DNA of 57,985 nt from a bacterium (GCA_024226735.1 JAAELL010000577.1:1-57985); one strand, 5' to 3'; positions 42,292 through 52,158 are shown, numbered from the stretch's first letter. Translations and numbers: made by a program. Notes: generated from the sequence alone by a model not told the origin.

Positions 42292-43021
42292 CGATGTGCC
42301 AGCCGAACGGGCTCGCCTGCGGATCGTAGGGGGCGATGCCGAACTCACCGACCTGGAGTCGCCACCCTGCGTTGCCGAACGCGGGCACCATCTCGTAGCG
42401 ATTGAACGACGTGCGGCCCTGGGACGGAGCCGTCAGCGTCATCAGGTAGATGCCCGGCGGCGAGTCGTCGGTGTGCTTGCTGATCAGCCCGGCGAAATCG
42501 GCCTTGCCCGTCTTGATCTGCGCCCAAAGGTCGGCGGTCAGCTGCTCCGCTTCCCCCCTCGAACGCGTCGCGCGGGAGCGCGGTGTGCCCGCGAACGAAA
42601 CGAGCAGGTGCTGGACCTTCACCTTCTCTTCCTTGTGTTCGGCCTTCGCCAGGAACGCAGTGGTGTCGGTGCGCATGGCATCGATCGCGGCCTGGCCGGT
42701 CAGGGGGCCGTCAGCCGTCTCGTCGTGCTCGCCGCCCTCGCTGTCGTGGCCCTCACCTTCGTGCTCGTCCTTGTCGGCGTCGTTCGCGCCGCCCTCGTGG
42801 CCGCCCGCGTCGCCGTCGCCGTCACCCCCGCCATCGCTGTCGTGGCCGGCGCCTTCCTCGCCACCCTCGTGGTGCTCGCCCGAGTCGGCGTCGTTGCCCT
42901 CGCCTTCGCCGCCGCCGTCGGCATGCTCGCCACCGCCCTCGGAGTAGGAGACGCTCTTGGAGTCGGAGCACGAGACGAGAGTGAGCGCGAGGACGCCGGC
43001 GAGGATTTGAAGCGGCTTCAT
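42275..43021 (-). CDS. PpiC-type peptidyl-prolyl isomerase lipoprotein
   Basis: The 248-residue protein has a lipoprotein signal (QILAGVLALTLVSC) at the ATG at 43021. Residues 28-105 are a low-complexity stretch almost wholly of Gly, Glu, Asp and His (GEGNDADSGEHHEGG and similar). A parvulin domain follows from about residue 130 (VQHLLVSFAG, GLISKHTDDSPPGIYLM, VPAFGNAGWRLQVGEFG, GWHIVKRIE). It probably helps fold exported proteins. The acidic/His linker could bind divalent metals or act as a spacer. Confidence 0.85.
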   Translation of the reverse strand: MKPLQILAGVLALTLVSCSDSKSVSYSEGGGEHADGGGEGEGNDADSGEHHEGGEEGAGHDSDGGGDGDGDAGGHEGGANDADKDEHEGEGHDSEGGEHDETADGPLTGQAAIDAMRTDTTAFLAKAEHKEEKVKVQHLLVSFAGTPRSRATRSRGEAEQLTADLWAQIKTGKADFAGLISKHTDDSPPGIYLMTLTAPSQGRTSFNRYEMVPAFGNAGWRLQVGEFGIAPYDPQASPFGWHIVKRIE

Positions 43022-43271
43022 GACGTAGCGGGGGGGCTTCACGGGATTACGGGTTGGGATCGGGACGGCCAGATCGTAAGAACGCTGGGGCCTGCGCGCC
43101 CCCTTCCAGCGGCCTTTCCGCCGTCTTTTGGGGGTCGATGACGGCCCCCTTCCCAAGTGGTAGGCTCTCGCCGCCGGCCTCGTCCCCGGCAGCGACACGA
43201 ACCCGATCAGAGGCTCTCCCATCGACCCGCGATCTTCGGACCAGCCCCTCTCCAGCCGCCTCGCCCAGGAG

Positions 43272-44510
43272 GTGGCCGGCATCCTGCGTGGCCTCGACGC
43301 CGACCGCCTCACCGAGGCCCTGCGCCCGCGCCCCACGTCGGAGGCCCCCCTCCCGCGGCGCCTGCCCGCGGCGACCGAGCATTCCACCGAGGCCCTCGAG
43401 CGCCGCCGCAGCCAGCTCGCCGACGAGCAGATCCAGCTCCGGGCGCTGACCGGCCCAGGCGCCCCTGAGCCCGAGACCCTGGGCGGACGGATCGAGGCCC
43501 ACGTCGGCTTCGCCCAGGTGCCGGTCGGCGTGATCGGCCCCCTGCGCGTCAACGGATCGGCCGCGCACGGCGACTTCTTCGTGCCGCTCGCGACGACCGA
43601 AGGGACCCTCGTCGCGTCCTATCAATACTCGGCCAACGTCCTCGCCCGCGCCGGTGGCATCTCCGCTCTGTGCGGGCGCGAGGTCGTCGGACGCTCCCCC
43701 TGCTTCACGTTCGAGCGCCTCGCCGACGCCGCGCGCTGCCTCGCATGGCTGCCGGAGGGCGTCGCGGCAATGCGCGAGGCGGCGGAGAGCACGACGCGGC
43801 ACGGCAAGCTCGCCGACGTGCGGCCCTCGCTCGTCGGGAACCAGCTCTTCCTGCTGTTCGAGTTCGAGACCGGCGACGCCGCGGGCCAGAACATGGTGAC
43901 GGTCGCGACCGATGCCGCGTGCCGCGTCCTGCTCGAACAGTCTCCGACCAAGCCGGCCCGCTGGCAGATCGAAGCGAACGCGTCGGGCGACAAGAAGGCG
44001 ACGGCCCTGGCGCTGCAGAGCGCGCGCGGGCGTCACGTCAACGCGGACGCGCTGATTCCGGCCGCGCTGGTCAAGCGCTTCTTCCGCGCCGACGCACAGG
44101 CGCTCGTGCACGCCTGGGAGGCGAACATCACCGGCGCGATCCAGAGCGGAACCATCGGAGTGCAAGGCAACGTGGCCAACGCGATCGCCGCGCTGTTCCT
44201 CGCCTGCGGGCAGGACGTCGCGTGCGTGTCCGAGGCCGCGACGGGACTGACGCGCATCGAACAGACCGCCGACGGCGACCTGTACGTGTCGGTGACCCTG
44301 CCCAACCTCATCGTGGGCACGGTCGGCGGAGGGACGCCCCTGCCGACCGCGCGGGAGTGCCTCGAGATGATGGACTGCTACGGCGACGGCAAGGGCCGCA
44401 AGCTGGCCGAGATCTTCGCCGCGGTGGCACTCGCCGGCGAGCTTGCAGTCACCGGCGCAATGGCGAGCGGCAAATTCGCCGACTCCCACGGCGGGACGCG
44501 GGGCAAGTAG
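43272..44510 (+). CDS. Hydroxymethylglutaryl-CoA reductase
   Basis: The 412-residue protein shows HMG-CoA reductase landmarks: VGFAQVPVGVIGPLRVNG, LATTEGTLVASYQYSANVL, the catalytic NASGDKKAT, QGNVANAIAALFLACGQD, and VGGGTPLPTARECL. The enzyme makes mevalonate from HMG-CoA with NAD(P)H, the entry to isoprenoids by the mevalonate route or a related pathway. The start is uncertain: the GTG at 43272 is the first start codon in the frame after a TAG but has no spaced ribosome site; the conserved part begins later. The DUF374 acyltransferase gene follows after 12 bp. Confidence 0.85.
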   Translation: MAGILRGLDADRLTEALRPRPTSEAPLPRRLPAATEHSTEALERRRSQLADEQIQLRALTGPGAPEPETLGGRIEAHVGFAQVPVGVIGPLRVNGSAAHGDFFVPLATTEGTLVASYQYSANVLARAGGISALCGREVVGRSPCFTFERLADAARCLAWLPEGVAAMREAAESTTRHGKLADVRPSLVGNQLFLLFEFETGDAAGQNMVTVATDAACRVLLEQSPTKPARWQIEANASGDKKATALALQSARGRHVNADALIPAALVKRFFRADAQALVHAWEANITGAIQSGTIGVQGNVANAIAALFLACGQDVACVSEAATGLTRIEQTADGDLYVSVTLPNLIVGTVGGGTPLPTARECLEMMDCYGDGKGRKLAEIFAAVALAGELAVTGAMASGKFADSHGGTRGK

Positions 44511-44522
44511 GCGGGACGCACC

Positions 44523-45239
44523 ATGGCCAAGCCGATCCAGGGCTTCATCATGCGCACGTTCCTGCCGCGGCCGACGGTCTCGCTGTACCGTCGTCTCGGC
44601 AAGAGTTGGAAGTACGCCATCCACGGCGAGGAACGCTTCCAGGCGGCCCTCGCGGACGACCGCACGCTCGCCGCCGCGTTCTTCCACGCGCGCACGTTCC
44701 AGCTCCTGCACTACGTCAGCCGCCCCGGCAACGGGCGCTGGCTCCTGATGTGCTCGAAGAGCCGCGACGGAGAGCTGATGGCCAAGGTCGAGGAGGGCAT
44801 GGGCTGCGACGTCGTGCGCGGCTCGACCGGCGACGGTGGCGCGCGCGCGCTCGTCGAGATGATCCAGCGCCTGAAGAAGGACGGCGGGCTCTCGACCTGC
44901 CTCGCTGTCGACGCATCGCGCGGACCGCGCGGCATCGCCAAGCCGGGCGTGATCACCCTCGCACAGAAAACGGGCGGCGTGCTGCTGCCAGTCGCCGCGT
45001 CCGCCGACCGCACCTGGGTGTACAAGCACTCCTGGGACCGCGTCGCCGTGCCCAAGTGGGGCGCGACGGTGCACGTCGTCTTCGGCGAGCCGCTCGAGGT
45101 CCCGCGCAAGGCGAGTCCCGACGAGAGGGAGGACCTGCGCAAGGAGCTCGAGGACCGGCTGCTCGCGCTGCACGCAGAGGCCGACGAGCAGTCGGGCTTC
45201 CGCGACACCGAGCCCCTGCAGCTCGCGGCCAAGGCGTGA
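44523..45239 (+). CDS. DUF374 lysophospholipid acyltransferase-like protein
   Basis: The 238-residue protein resembles the DUF374 branch of the PlsC acyltransferases: FHARTFQLLHYV, LMCSKSRDGELMAKV, VVRGSTGDGGARALVEM and AVDASRGPRGIAKPG. The DGPRGP motif of the family reads DASRGPRG here. It lies 12 bp after HMG-CoA reductase and its stop overlaps the next start (TGATG), so the three genes are probably cotranscribed. A role in lipid or lipid A-like acylation is inferred from the family. Confidence 0.8.
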   Translation: MAKPIQGFIMRTFLPRPTVSLYRRLGKSWKYAIHGEERFQAALADDRTLAAAFFHARTFQLLHYVSRPGNGRWLLMCSKSRDGELMAKVEEGMGCDVVRGSTGDGGARALVEMIQRLKKDGGLSTCLAVDASRGPRGIAKPGVITLAQKTGGVLLPVAASADRTWVYKHSWDRVAVPKWGATVHVVFGEPLEVPRKASPDEREDLRKELEDRLLALHAEADEQSGFRDTEPLQLAAKA

Positions 45240-46177
45240 TGGAGCTCCGCGAGCTCGGTCGCACGGGCGAGCGCGTCTCGGTCATCGGCTTCGGCTGTGG
45301 CCCGCTCGGCCAGGAGTACGGTGCGCTCGACGAGAACGAAGGAGCGCGCGCGGTGCGCCACGCGATCGAGTGCGGCGTCAACCTGTTCGACACGGCGCCC
45401 TACTACGGTCGCACGCTGTCCGAGGAGCGGCTCGGGCGCGCGCTCGAGGGGGTGCGCGACCGGGTGCTCCTCGCGACCAAATGCTGCCGCTACGACAAGG
45501 ACGGCTTCGACTTCAGCGCCGAGCGCGTGCGCGCGAGCATCGACGAGTCGCTCGCGCGCCTGCGCACCGACCACGTCGACCTCTTCCAGATTCACGACGT
45601 CGAGTTCGGCCCGTTCGATCTCATCCTGAACGAGACGCTGCCAGCGCTGCGCGCCGTGCAGGCGACCGGCAAGGCTCGCTTCGTCGGCATCACGGGGTTA
45701 CCGATCGAGATGCTGCGACGCCTCGCGGACGCGTTCGACGTCGACACGGTGCTCTCGTATTGCCACGGCAACCTGATGACGAACGACATGGGCGCGGTGC
45801 TCGGGCCCCTCGCGGAGCACGGCGTCGGCCTGATCAACGCGTCGCCCCTGCACATGGGCGTCCTGGCTCCCGGCGGCCAGCAAGCGTGGCATCCGGCGCC
45901 GACCGAGGTGCTCGAGATGGGTCGCCGCGTCTCGGCGCGCTGCACCGACGCGGGCATTCCGGTCGCGCGCTTCGCCCTGCGCTACGCGCTCGATCGAGTT
46001 CCGGCGGCGAGCACACTCGTCGGCATGCGCACGGCTGGCGAAGTCGATGAGAACCTCACGGCACTCGAGGGTGAGCTCGATCCAGCGCTCGTGCGCGAGC
46101 TCGAGGAGCTCGTCGCGCCGGTACGCGACTGGACCTGGCACGAGGGGTTGAAGGAGAACGCGCCGTCGCGGCTCTAG
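45239..46177 (+). CDS. Aldo/keto reductase
   Basis: The 312-residue protein has a complete AKR barrel. The catalytic tetrad is seen as Asp and Tyr in FDTAPYYGRTLSEE, Lys in LLATKCCRYD and His in FQIHDVEF; SPLHMGVL and the C-terminal NADP-binding region are also present. The overall pattern is close to L-galactose/L-fucose dehydrogenase-type members, so oxidation of a deoxy- or aldo-hexose is plausible. The ATG overlaps the previous stop. The 3' end meets a LuxR remnant on the opposite strand. Confidence 0.85.
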   Translation: MELRELGRTGERVSVIGFGCGPLGQEYGALDENEGARAVRHAIECGVNLFDTAPYYGRTLSEERLGRALEGVRDRVLLATKCCRYDKDGFDFSAERVRASIDESLARLRTDHVDLFQIHDVEFGPFDLILNETLPALRAVQATGKARFVGITGLPIEMLRRLADAFDVDTVLSYCHGNLMTNDMGAVLGPLAEHGVGLINASPLHMGVLAPGGQQAWHPAPTEVLEMGRRVSARCTDAGIPVARFALRYALDRVPAASTLVGMRTAGEVDENLTALEGELDPALVRELEELVAPVRDWTWHEGLKENAPSRL

Positions 46178-46275
46178 TCCCCCGCGATCAGCCTTACCGC
46201 GATCGCTTCCTCGATCGAGTGCACGCCCAGCTTGGCCAGAAGGTGCTGCACGTGGTTGCGGACCGTCGCGTAGGC
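46174..46275 (-). pseudogene. 3' remnant of a LuxR-type regulator gene
   Basis: Reading the minus strand, the last 33 codons are YATVRNHVQHLLAKLGVHS and then IEEAIAVRLIAGD and stop. This is the recognition helix and end of a LuxR/NarL helix-turn-helix. Upstream of it the frame has no similarity because the sequence switches to a secreted-protein fragment on the other strand. No start codon or receiver domain remains. Confidence 0.75.
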
Positions 46276-46497
46276 ATCAACCCGTTCGACACGCCGATCT
46301 ACCGGCTCGGCCCGCCGGCGCAGCCAGACTTCATGGGCACGACGCTCAAGCACCTCGACTTCAACAGCTACCCGCTTCCGGGCATGTGCATCCACTCGGG
46401 CTCGACCTGGTACTTCCAGTGCTACTACCGCGACCCGGAAGCCGGCGGAGCGGGCTTCAACCTCGGAAGTGGCGTCGCCGCCTACTTCGTGCAGTAA
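46270..46497 (+). pseudogene. Truncated copy of the shared C-terminal domain
   Basis: From the junction with the LuxR remnant the plus strand encodes about 75 residues that match the end of the shared domain: PIYRLGPP, then GSTWYFQCYYRDPEAGG and YFVQ with stop TAA. The signal peptide, the functional N-terminus and the first half of the domain are missing, so the gene is a 5'-truncated relic created by the same rearrangement that cut the LuxR gene. Confidence 0.7.
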
Positions 46498-46510
46498 GCG
46501 CCTGTCGTAG

Positions 46511-47263
46511 CTACTCGAGGCCGAACAGGCCGTCGTGCTCGGCGCGCCTGTGGCACCGGATGCAGCTCTCGATCGCCCCCGCGGCGGTCACGACTCCCTC
46601 CGGTGTCACGGTGCCGTGGACCCACCCAAGCGCGTCGGCGCCGGGTGTCCCCGGAGCCCGCTTGAGCATCACGAAGAGGTCGCGCCGCGCGCCGGTGCGG
46701 TAGCGCTTGCCCTCGTGGGTGGCGTAGGGGTAGAAGCCCCCGCGCGCGACGAGCTCGATCATCTCCGGCGTGTAGGCGTGCGGCGCGGGCCCGTCGGCCT
46801 CGGGCACGAGCTCCGGCTGGTACGACTCCTTGACGAGCGCCAAGCCCACGGGCGCGGTCGCCGGCTCGGCGGCCTCGCCGGTCATCTCGAGGTACGTCGT
46901 CGCGTCGCTCGCGTACAGTACGTACAGCTTGCGCGCGTGCCCCCCATCGCGTTCGGCCTCGCCTTCGGTCTCGCGTTCGGCGCGCGAGTGATGCGCCTTG
47001 GGGGCCGGGGGCGCCATGCACAGCTCCGGTGCCCAGGAGATGTGCGGACCGACGACGCCCTACTCGCGATAGCGTCCGGCGACGGCCGCGATCGCCTCGC
47101 GCAGCTCGTCGGATGCCATAGATTGCGGCTCGTCGTCCGGCTCGGAGTCCGGTTCGGGTTGCGACCCGGGCCGGGGCCCCGGCGGCGGCTCCGGAGCAGC
47201 GTCGCGGCAACCGGCGAGAGCGGCGAGGGCGAGGAGGAACACGAGTGCGGGCATCGGTCGCAT
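46511..47263 (-). pseudogene. Cytochrome P460-like lipoprotein gene with an in-frame TAG
   Basis: The start at 47263 gives a lipoprotein signal (MRPMPALVFLLALAALAGC), a Pro/Glu linker and ELREAIAAVAGRYRE, then TAG at 47060-47062. The same frame continues with GVVGPHISWAPELC, LYVLYASDATTYLE, LALVKESYQPEL and the heme motif in AIESCIRCHRRAEHDG (CXXCH). A TGG-to-TAG change would account for the stop. Intact, it would be a periplasmic mono-heme protein similar to cytochrome P460. Confidence 0.72.
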
Positions 47264-47298
47264 CGACGCAGGATACGGATCGCTGCTCGCGCCTTCCG

Positions 47299-47656
47299 TA
47301 ACGGGGTCGTCACGGGCAGCCCGGAGCCGAAGGCGACCAGCGCACGGAGATCGACGGCTGCACGACGGCGCTGATGGAGGCGGCGCGCAACTGCCACCCC
47401 GGAGCCGTCGAGCTCTTGCTCGAGCACGGCGCCGACCCGACGCTCGAAGAGAACGTCCGCGGACACGATTCCCTGCAGCTCGCGCGTGCGGCCGGCAAGG
47501 GCGCCGCCACGGACATCGCCCGCGCGCTGGAGGAAATCGACGCGATCGACCGGGCCACGGTGGAGGTCTACGTCCAAGGCCGCCGACGCGTGCGCGCGCG
47601 ACGGCGACCACGCGGGCGTCCTACGCATCCTCGCGCGGCACGTCAAAGGAACGTGA
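47299..47656 (+). pseudogene. Ankyrin-repeat fragment with a frameshift
   Basis: After a TAA the frame encodes EIDGCTTALMEAARNCHPG, AVELLLEHGADPTLEENV and GHDSLQLARAAGKGAATDIARALEE, about two ankyrin repeats. Around 47555-47575 coding shifts to another frame that reads KAADACARDGDHAGVLRIL and ARHVKGT before TGA. There is no signal peptide or good start, so both ends and the frame are damaged. Its last bases overlap the convergent FG-GAP gene. Confidence 0.6.
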
Positions 47657-49202
47657 TCGCGACCCCGTCGCTGAAGTTCGAATCCGCCCCGCCGAACACG
47701 TCGCGGAACCAGGCCTGGAAGTACCACGTCTCTCCCGCCGCGACGGCACCGAGCAGCGGCACGGCGGCGAGGTCGAGCTCGAGCTGGATCGCGCCGAGCG
47801 CGGTGCTGTCCAGGAGCGGCCCGTCGTAGCGGCCGATCGGCAGGCCGAGACAGAGCGTCCCGAGGCTCCCGCCGGGCTGGGCGAGGAGACCGGGCGAACG
47901 CGAGGCGAGGAAGTAGCCCTGCGTGTGGCGCGGAAGCTGCTTGGCTTCGAGGAAGAGACGGTCGTCGCTGCGCACGTCGCTGCCTGCGGCGAAGATGCGC
48001 GCGGGACGGCCGCCGGAGTTGGGCGTCGCCGGGCCGCAGTAGCTCGTCCCCACGTCCGGCAGGAGCTCGTGGACGTAGACGGCCCCTATTCCGTCACGCA
48101 TGGGTGCCCCGCTGAACAGCTCGTCCCCGACCAGGTGGACGGCTTGACCGAAACGGCCCTGCGAGACACCCGGCGCCACGAGCCGTGCAAGCGGCCGAAA
48201 AGAGGTCCCGTCGTCCCCGAAGACGTACACCGAGCCCGTCTGGATGGCGCCGTCGACCGTGTGGGCGGGAGCGCCGACGGCGAAACGGTCCCCAGCGATC
48301 GAAATCGCCATGCCGTTGGCCGGCTCGGGCTCGGCCGGCAGCGTGAACACGGTCCCCAGCGACCAGCTCCCGCCCGTGCGCTCGAACAGGTGCACGCGGA
48401 GATTGAGCCTTTCGAGCGCGACGATCCGGTCCCCGTCCAGACTCAGACCCCAGACTCCGGCCGATGCGCCACCAGGGTTCGTGACGGTGAGGGTCGCCCC
48501 CTCCGTCCAGACGCCCGCGTTGCGCTGGAACGTGTAGACCGCGCCTTCGCCCGCGTTGTCATTGAAAGCGGAGACGACGGCGAAGTCCCCCTGCAGCGCG
48601 ACGCTTCCGCCGTAGTTGTCCCCGATCATCAGGTCCGAGGGAACGAGCCTCGTCTCCTGGCTCCACACCCCGCCCTGACGGGTGAAGGCGTACGCGAATC
48701 CGAGATCGACGATCGGCGGCCCCCCGTGCGGCGCACCGACAAGGATCGTGTCGCCCGAGATCGCGACGGCTTGCCCGAACCCGTTGCCCGGGTGCGGCCC
48801 ATCGGGGTCCGTGATCGTCTGCTCGAGCGACCAGGTCCCGGCCTGCCGCACGAAGACGAAGACCTCGTCGCCGGCAGAGTGCCCGATAACCGCCGTGTCG
48901 CCGAAGAGCGCGACGGCCCGGCCGTAGGTGTAGCCCACCGGCATCGGCGAAACGAGGTCCGCCTCATGCGCCCAGCCCGCGGGGCCGCGCACGTACACGT
49001 GGGCCTGGGCCGCGCCGCCGACCAGGAACGAATCCCCGGATACGCCGATCGACCATCCGAGATACGCGAAGGGTGCGGGACCGGGGTGCTCGACCGTCTG
49101 ATCGAGCCTCAGGACCGTGCCGTCCTGCGTGCTCGCCGCGGGTGTGGCTACGGCGAGACTCAGCGCCAGAGCGGCGCCGCGAGCGAGAATCGGGTTGTGC
49201 AT
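47643..49202 (-). CDS. Secreted FG-GAP (integrin-like) repeat protein with shared C-terminal domain
   Basis: The 519-residue protein has a signal peptide (ALALSLAVATPAAST) and about seven FG-GAP/integrin alpha-like repeats (GWSIGVSGDSFLVGGAAQ, GQAVAISGDTILVGAPHG, GGSVALQGDFAVVSAFND). These form a beta-propeller; GDT/GDR loops are typical. The last ~131 residues are the shared domain (YCGPATPNSGG, HTQGYFLASRSPGLL, GETWYFQAWFRD, ITFL). A surface or extracellular role is likely. Confidence 0.85.
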   Translation of the reverse strand: MHNPILARGAALALSLAVATPAASTQDGTVLRLDQTVEHPGPAPFAYLGWSIGVSGDSFLVGGAAQAHVYVRGPAGWAHEADLVSPMPVGYTYGRAVALFGDTAVIGHSAGDEVFVFVRQAGTWSLEQTITDPDGPHPGNGFGQAVAISGDTILVGAPHGGPPIVDLGFAYAFTRQGGVWSQETRLVPSDLMIGDNYGGSVALQGDFAVVSAFNDNAGEGAVYTFQRNAGVWTEGATLTVTNPGGASAGVWGLSLDGDRIVALERLNLRVHLFERTGGSWSLGTVFTLPAEPEPANGMAISIAGDRFAVGAPAHTVDGAIQTGSVYVFGDDGTSFRPLARLVAPGVSQGRFGQAVHLVGDELFSGAPMRDGIGAVYVHELLPDVGTSYCGPATPNSGGRPARIFAAGSDVRSDDRLFLEAKQLPRHTQGYFLASRSPGLLAQPGGSLGTLCLGLPIGRYDGPLLDSTALGAIQLELDLAAVPLLGAVAAGETWYFQAWFRDVFGGADSNFSDGVAITFL

Positions 49203-49281
49203 GGCAGCTCCTCGTAGGCCGGGACTGCGGGAACGAACCGGGCGCCCTCGAGCTTACACCGAACGCGAGTCTCCGTACGCT

Positions 49282-49815
49282 TCAGCAGACGGTCACGCCG
49301 CCGTTGACGACCAGCGTCTGCCCTGTCACGAAGCCCGCGCCCTCGCCGGCGAGGTAGGTGAGCGCCGAGCCGATGTCGTCCGGCGTCCCCCAGCGCCCCA
49401 GCGGAATCCCGCTCAAGTACTCGTCCTTCATCTCCTGCGGATCGCTCTCGTGACGCTCTACCGGGATCCAGCCCGGCGAGATCATGTTGACCGTGATGCT
49501 CCACGGCGCGAGCTCCATCGCCATCGAGCGCGTCCAGCCACGCTGACCGCCCTTGGCGGAGACGTACGCCGAGAAGTTCGGCACGCCGCGGTCGTAGACC
49601 TCCGAGCCGATGTTGATGATGCGGCCCCCTGCGCGGTACTCGGCAAAGGTCTCCTCCGCGCGCCCGGCGGCGTGCGCGTAGTTCAACGCGACGCCCGCCC
49701 CGGCGCGTCCGAGCGCGAACGCCATCGACTTGCCGAGGCCGGTCGAGGACCCGGTGATCAGCGCGACCTTGCCCTTCAAGCCCGGAGCAGCACTGCTTCC
49801 CATGGCGGCACTCAT
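49282..49815 (-). pseudogene. Internally deleted short-chain dehydrogenase
   Basis: The 177-residue frame starts with the NAD(P) motif of SDR enzymes (KVALITGSSTGLGKSMAFALG) and ends with the usual C-terminus (GFVTGQTLVVNGGVTVC). Between HAAGRAEETFAE and YRAGGRIINIGSEV about 70 residues that SDRs normally have, including the NNAG motif, are missing in frame. The catalytic Tyr and Lys remain (SAYVSAKGG). The start ATG overlaps the galM stop as ATGA. Without the middle of the Rossmann fold it is unlikely to be active, though the frame is intact. Confidence 0.65.
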
Positions 49816-50975
49816 TCTGCGTAGAAGCGGTGGACGGTCGTCTGCGTGTAGGTGCGACCTGGAGCGTAGATCGTCGACGGAAACGTCGGCTGGTTCACCG
49901 AGTCGGGGAAGTGCTGGGTCTCGAGGCAGCACGCGCTGCGCAGCGCGTACGTCGCGCCGCCCTTGCCCGTCTGCCCGAACAGGAAATTGCCCGTGTAGAA
50001 CTGCAGCCCCGGCTCCGTCGTCCAGATCTCCATCACGCGGCCGCTCGCGGGGTCGCGCAGCGTGCACGCCTGGGACAGACGGCGCGGCCCGTCCGCGAGG
50101 GCGTAGTTGTGGTCGTAGCCGATCGTCGCGGTCGGTACGAGCTCCTCGACCCGGTCGCCGATGCGCGTGCTGCGGCGGAAGTCGAGCGGCGTCTCGCGCA
50201 CGTCGGCGAGCGCGCCCGTGGGGATCAGATCGTCGTCCACCGGCGTGTAGCGGTCGGCGAGGACCAGGAGCTCGTGGTCCAGCACCGTCTCCGCGCCCGC
50301 CCCGGCCAGGTTGAAGTAGCTGTGGTGGGTCATGTTGATCGGCGTCGCGTCGCTCGCGCGCGCCTCGTACTCGAGGCGCAGCTCGCCGGCGTGCGTGAGG
50401 GTGTACGTCACGCTCGCGGTGACCTGGCCGGGGTAGCCCTCGTCGTAGCTCGGGCTGGTGTGCGTGAGCATCACGGCCGGGCCCTCTTCCGTCAGCTTCC
50501 CGTGCGCGGCCCAGACGGCCTTGTCCCAGCCGCGGTCCCCACCGTGCAGGTGGTTCGGGCCGTTGTTCGTGGCGAGCCGATAGGGCCGCCCCTCGAGCGC
50601 AAAGCGTCCCTCCGCGATCCGGTTCGCCACCCGCCCGACGGTGCAGCCGAAGTACTGGTTGTCCGTCGACTCGTAGCCGGCGACGTCGTCGAAGCCCAGC
50701 ACCACGTCGGTGACGTTGCCCCTCGCATCCGGCACGGTCAGCGTGCGCAGGGTCGCGCCGAGCGTGATGACGCGCGCGGTCATGCCCACGTCGTTCTTCA
50801 GGAGGTACTCGGTCACCTCCTCACCGTCCGCGGTCGTGCCGAAGACGCTCTGTTCCAGACTCATCGGGGCCTCTTCATAGACGACGGTCTCCGTCGAGAA
50901 GACCTGGCAGCTCGCCGCGACGAGTGCGGCGACGGAGAGGAAACAGCGGAAACCAAGCTTCGGGAAGGCGCTCAT
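49812..50975 (-). CDS. galM: Aldose 1-epimerase lipoprotein
   Basis: The 387-residue protein has a lipoprotein-type signal (CFLSVAALVAASC) from the ATG at 50975. The galactose mutarotase fold is clear: GATLRTLTVPD, FGCTVGRVANRIAEGRF, NNGPNHLHGGDRGWDK, NMTHHSYFNLAG (catalytic His) and WTTEPGLQFYTGN (catalytic Glu). It interconverts alpha and beta anomers of hexoses, here probably in the periplasm. It is divergent from a monosaccharide ABC transporter across 145 bp, which suggests the two serve the same sugar. Confidence 0.88.
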   Translation of the reverse strand: MSAFPKLGFRCFLSVAALVAASCQVFSTETVVYEEAPMSLEQSVFGTTADGEEVTEYLLKNDVGMTARVITLGATLRTLTVPDARGNVTDVVLGFDDVAGYESTDNQYFGCTVGRVANRIAEGRFALEGRPYRLATNNGPNHLHGGDRGWDKAVWAAHGKLTEEGPAVMLTHTSPSYDEGYPGQVTASVTYTLTHAGELRLEYEARASDATPINMTHHSYFNLAGAGAETVLDHELLVLADRYTPVDDDLIPTGALADVRETPLDFRRSTRIGDRVEELVPTATIGYDHNYALADGPRRLSQACTLRDPASGRVMEIWTTEPGLQFYTGNFLFGQTGKGGATYALRSACCLETQHFPDSVNQPTFPSTIYAPGRTYTQTTVHRFYAE

Positions 50976-51120
50976 GGATGGGCAAAGGGCTCGGGGAAAC
51001 AGCAGACGTTCGCGACGCCGCCGGCATTGTAGGTCTGCCATGCGTGGACGGAAACGGGACGGGCGCGCAGCGGTGCCGCTTTCTATGATGACCGGCTCCG
51101 TTCCCCTTGCCCAAGCTCCC
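50976..51120. promoter_or_regulatory. Divergent intergenic region between galM and the sugar transporter
   Basis: This 145-bp gap separates the galM and binding-protein start codons and must hold both promoters. I see no clear operator palindrome or riboswitch; a moderately AT-rich stretch (TTTCTATGATGACCGG) lies about 40 bp before the transporter start. Confidence 0.4.

Positions 51121-52154
<1,034 letters not shown>

Positions 52155-52158
<4 letters not shown>

Noticed and set aside
43022..43271. Riboswitch or small gene in the 250-bp gap upstream of HMG-CoA reductase
   Set aside because: Several short GC-rich inverted repeats are present (for example GGGGCCTGCGCGCCCC), but no known riboswitch pattern or convincing reading frame.
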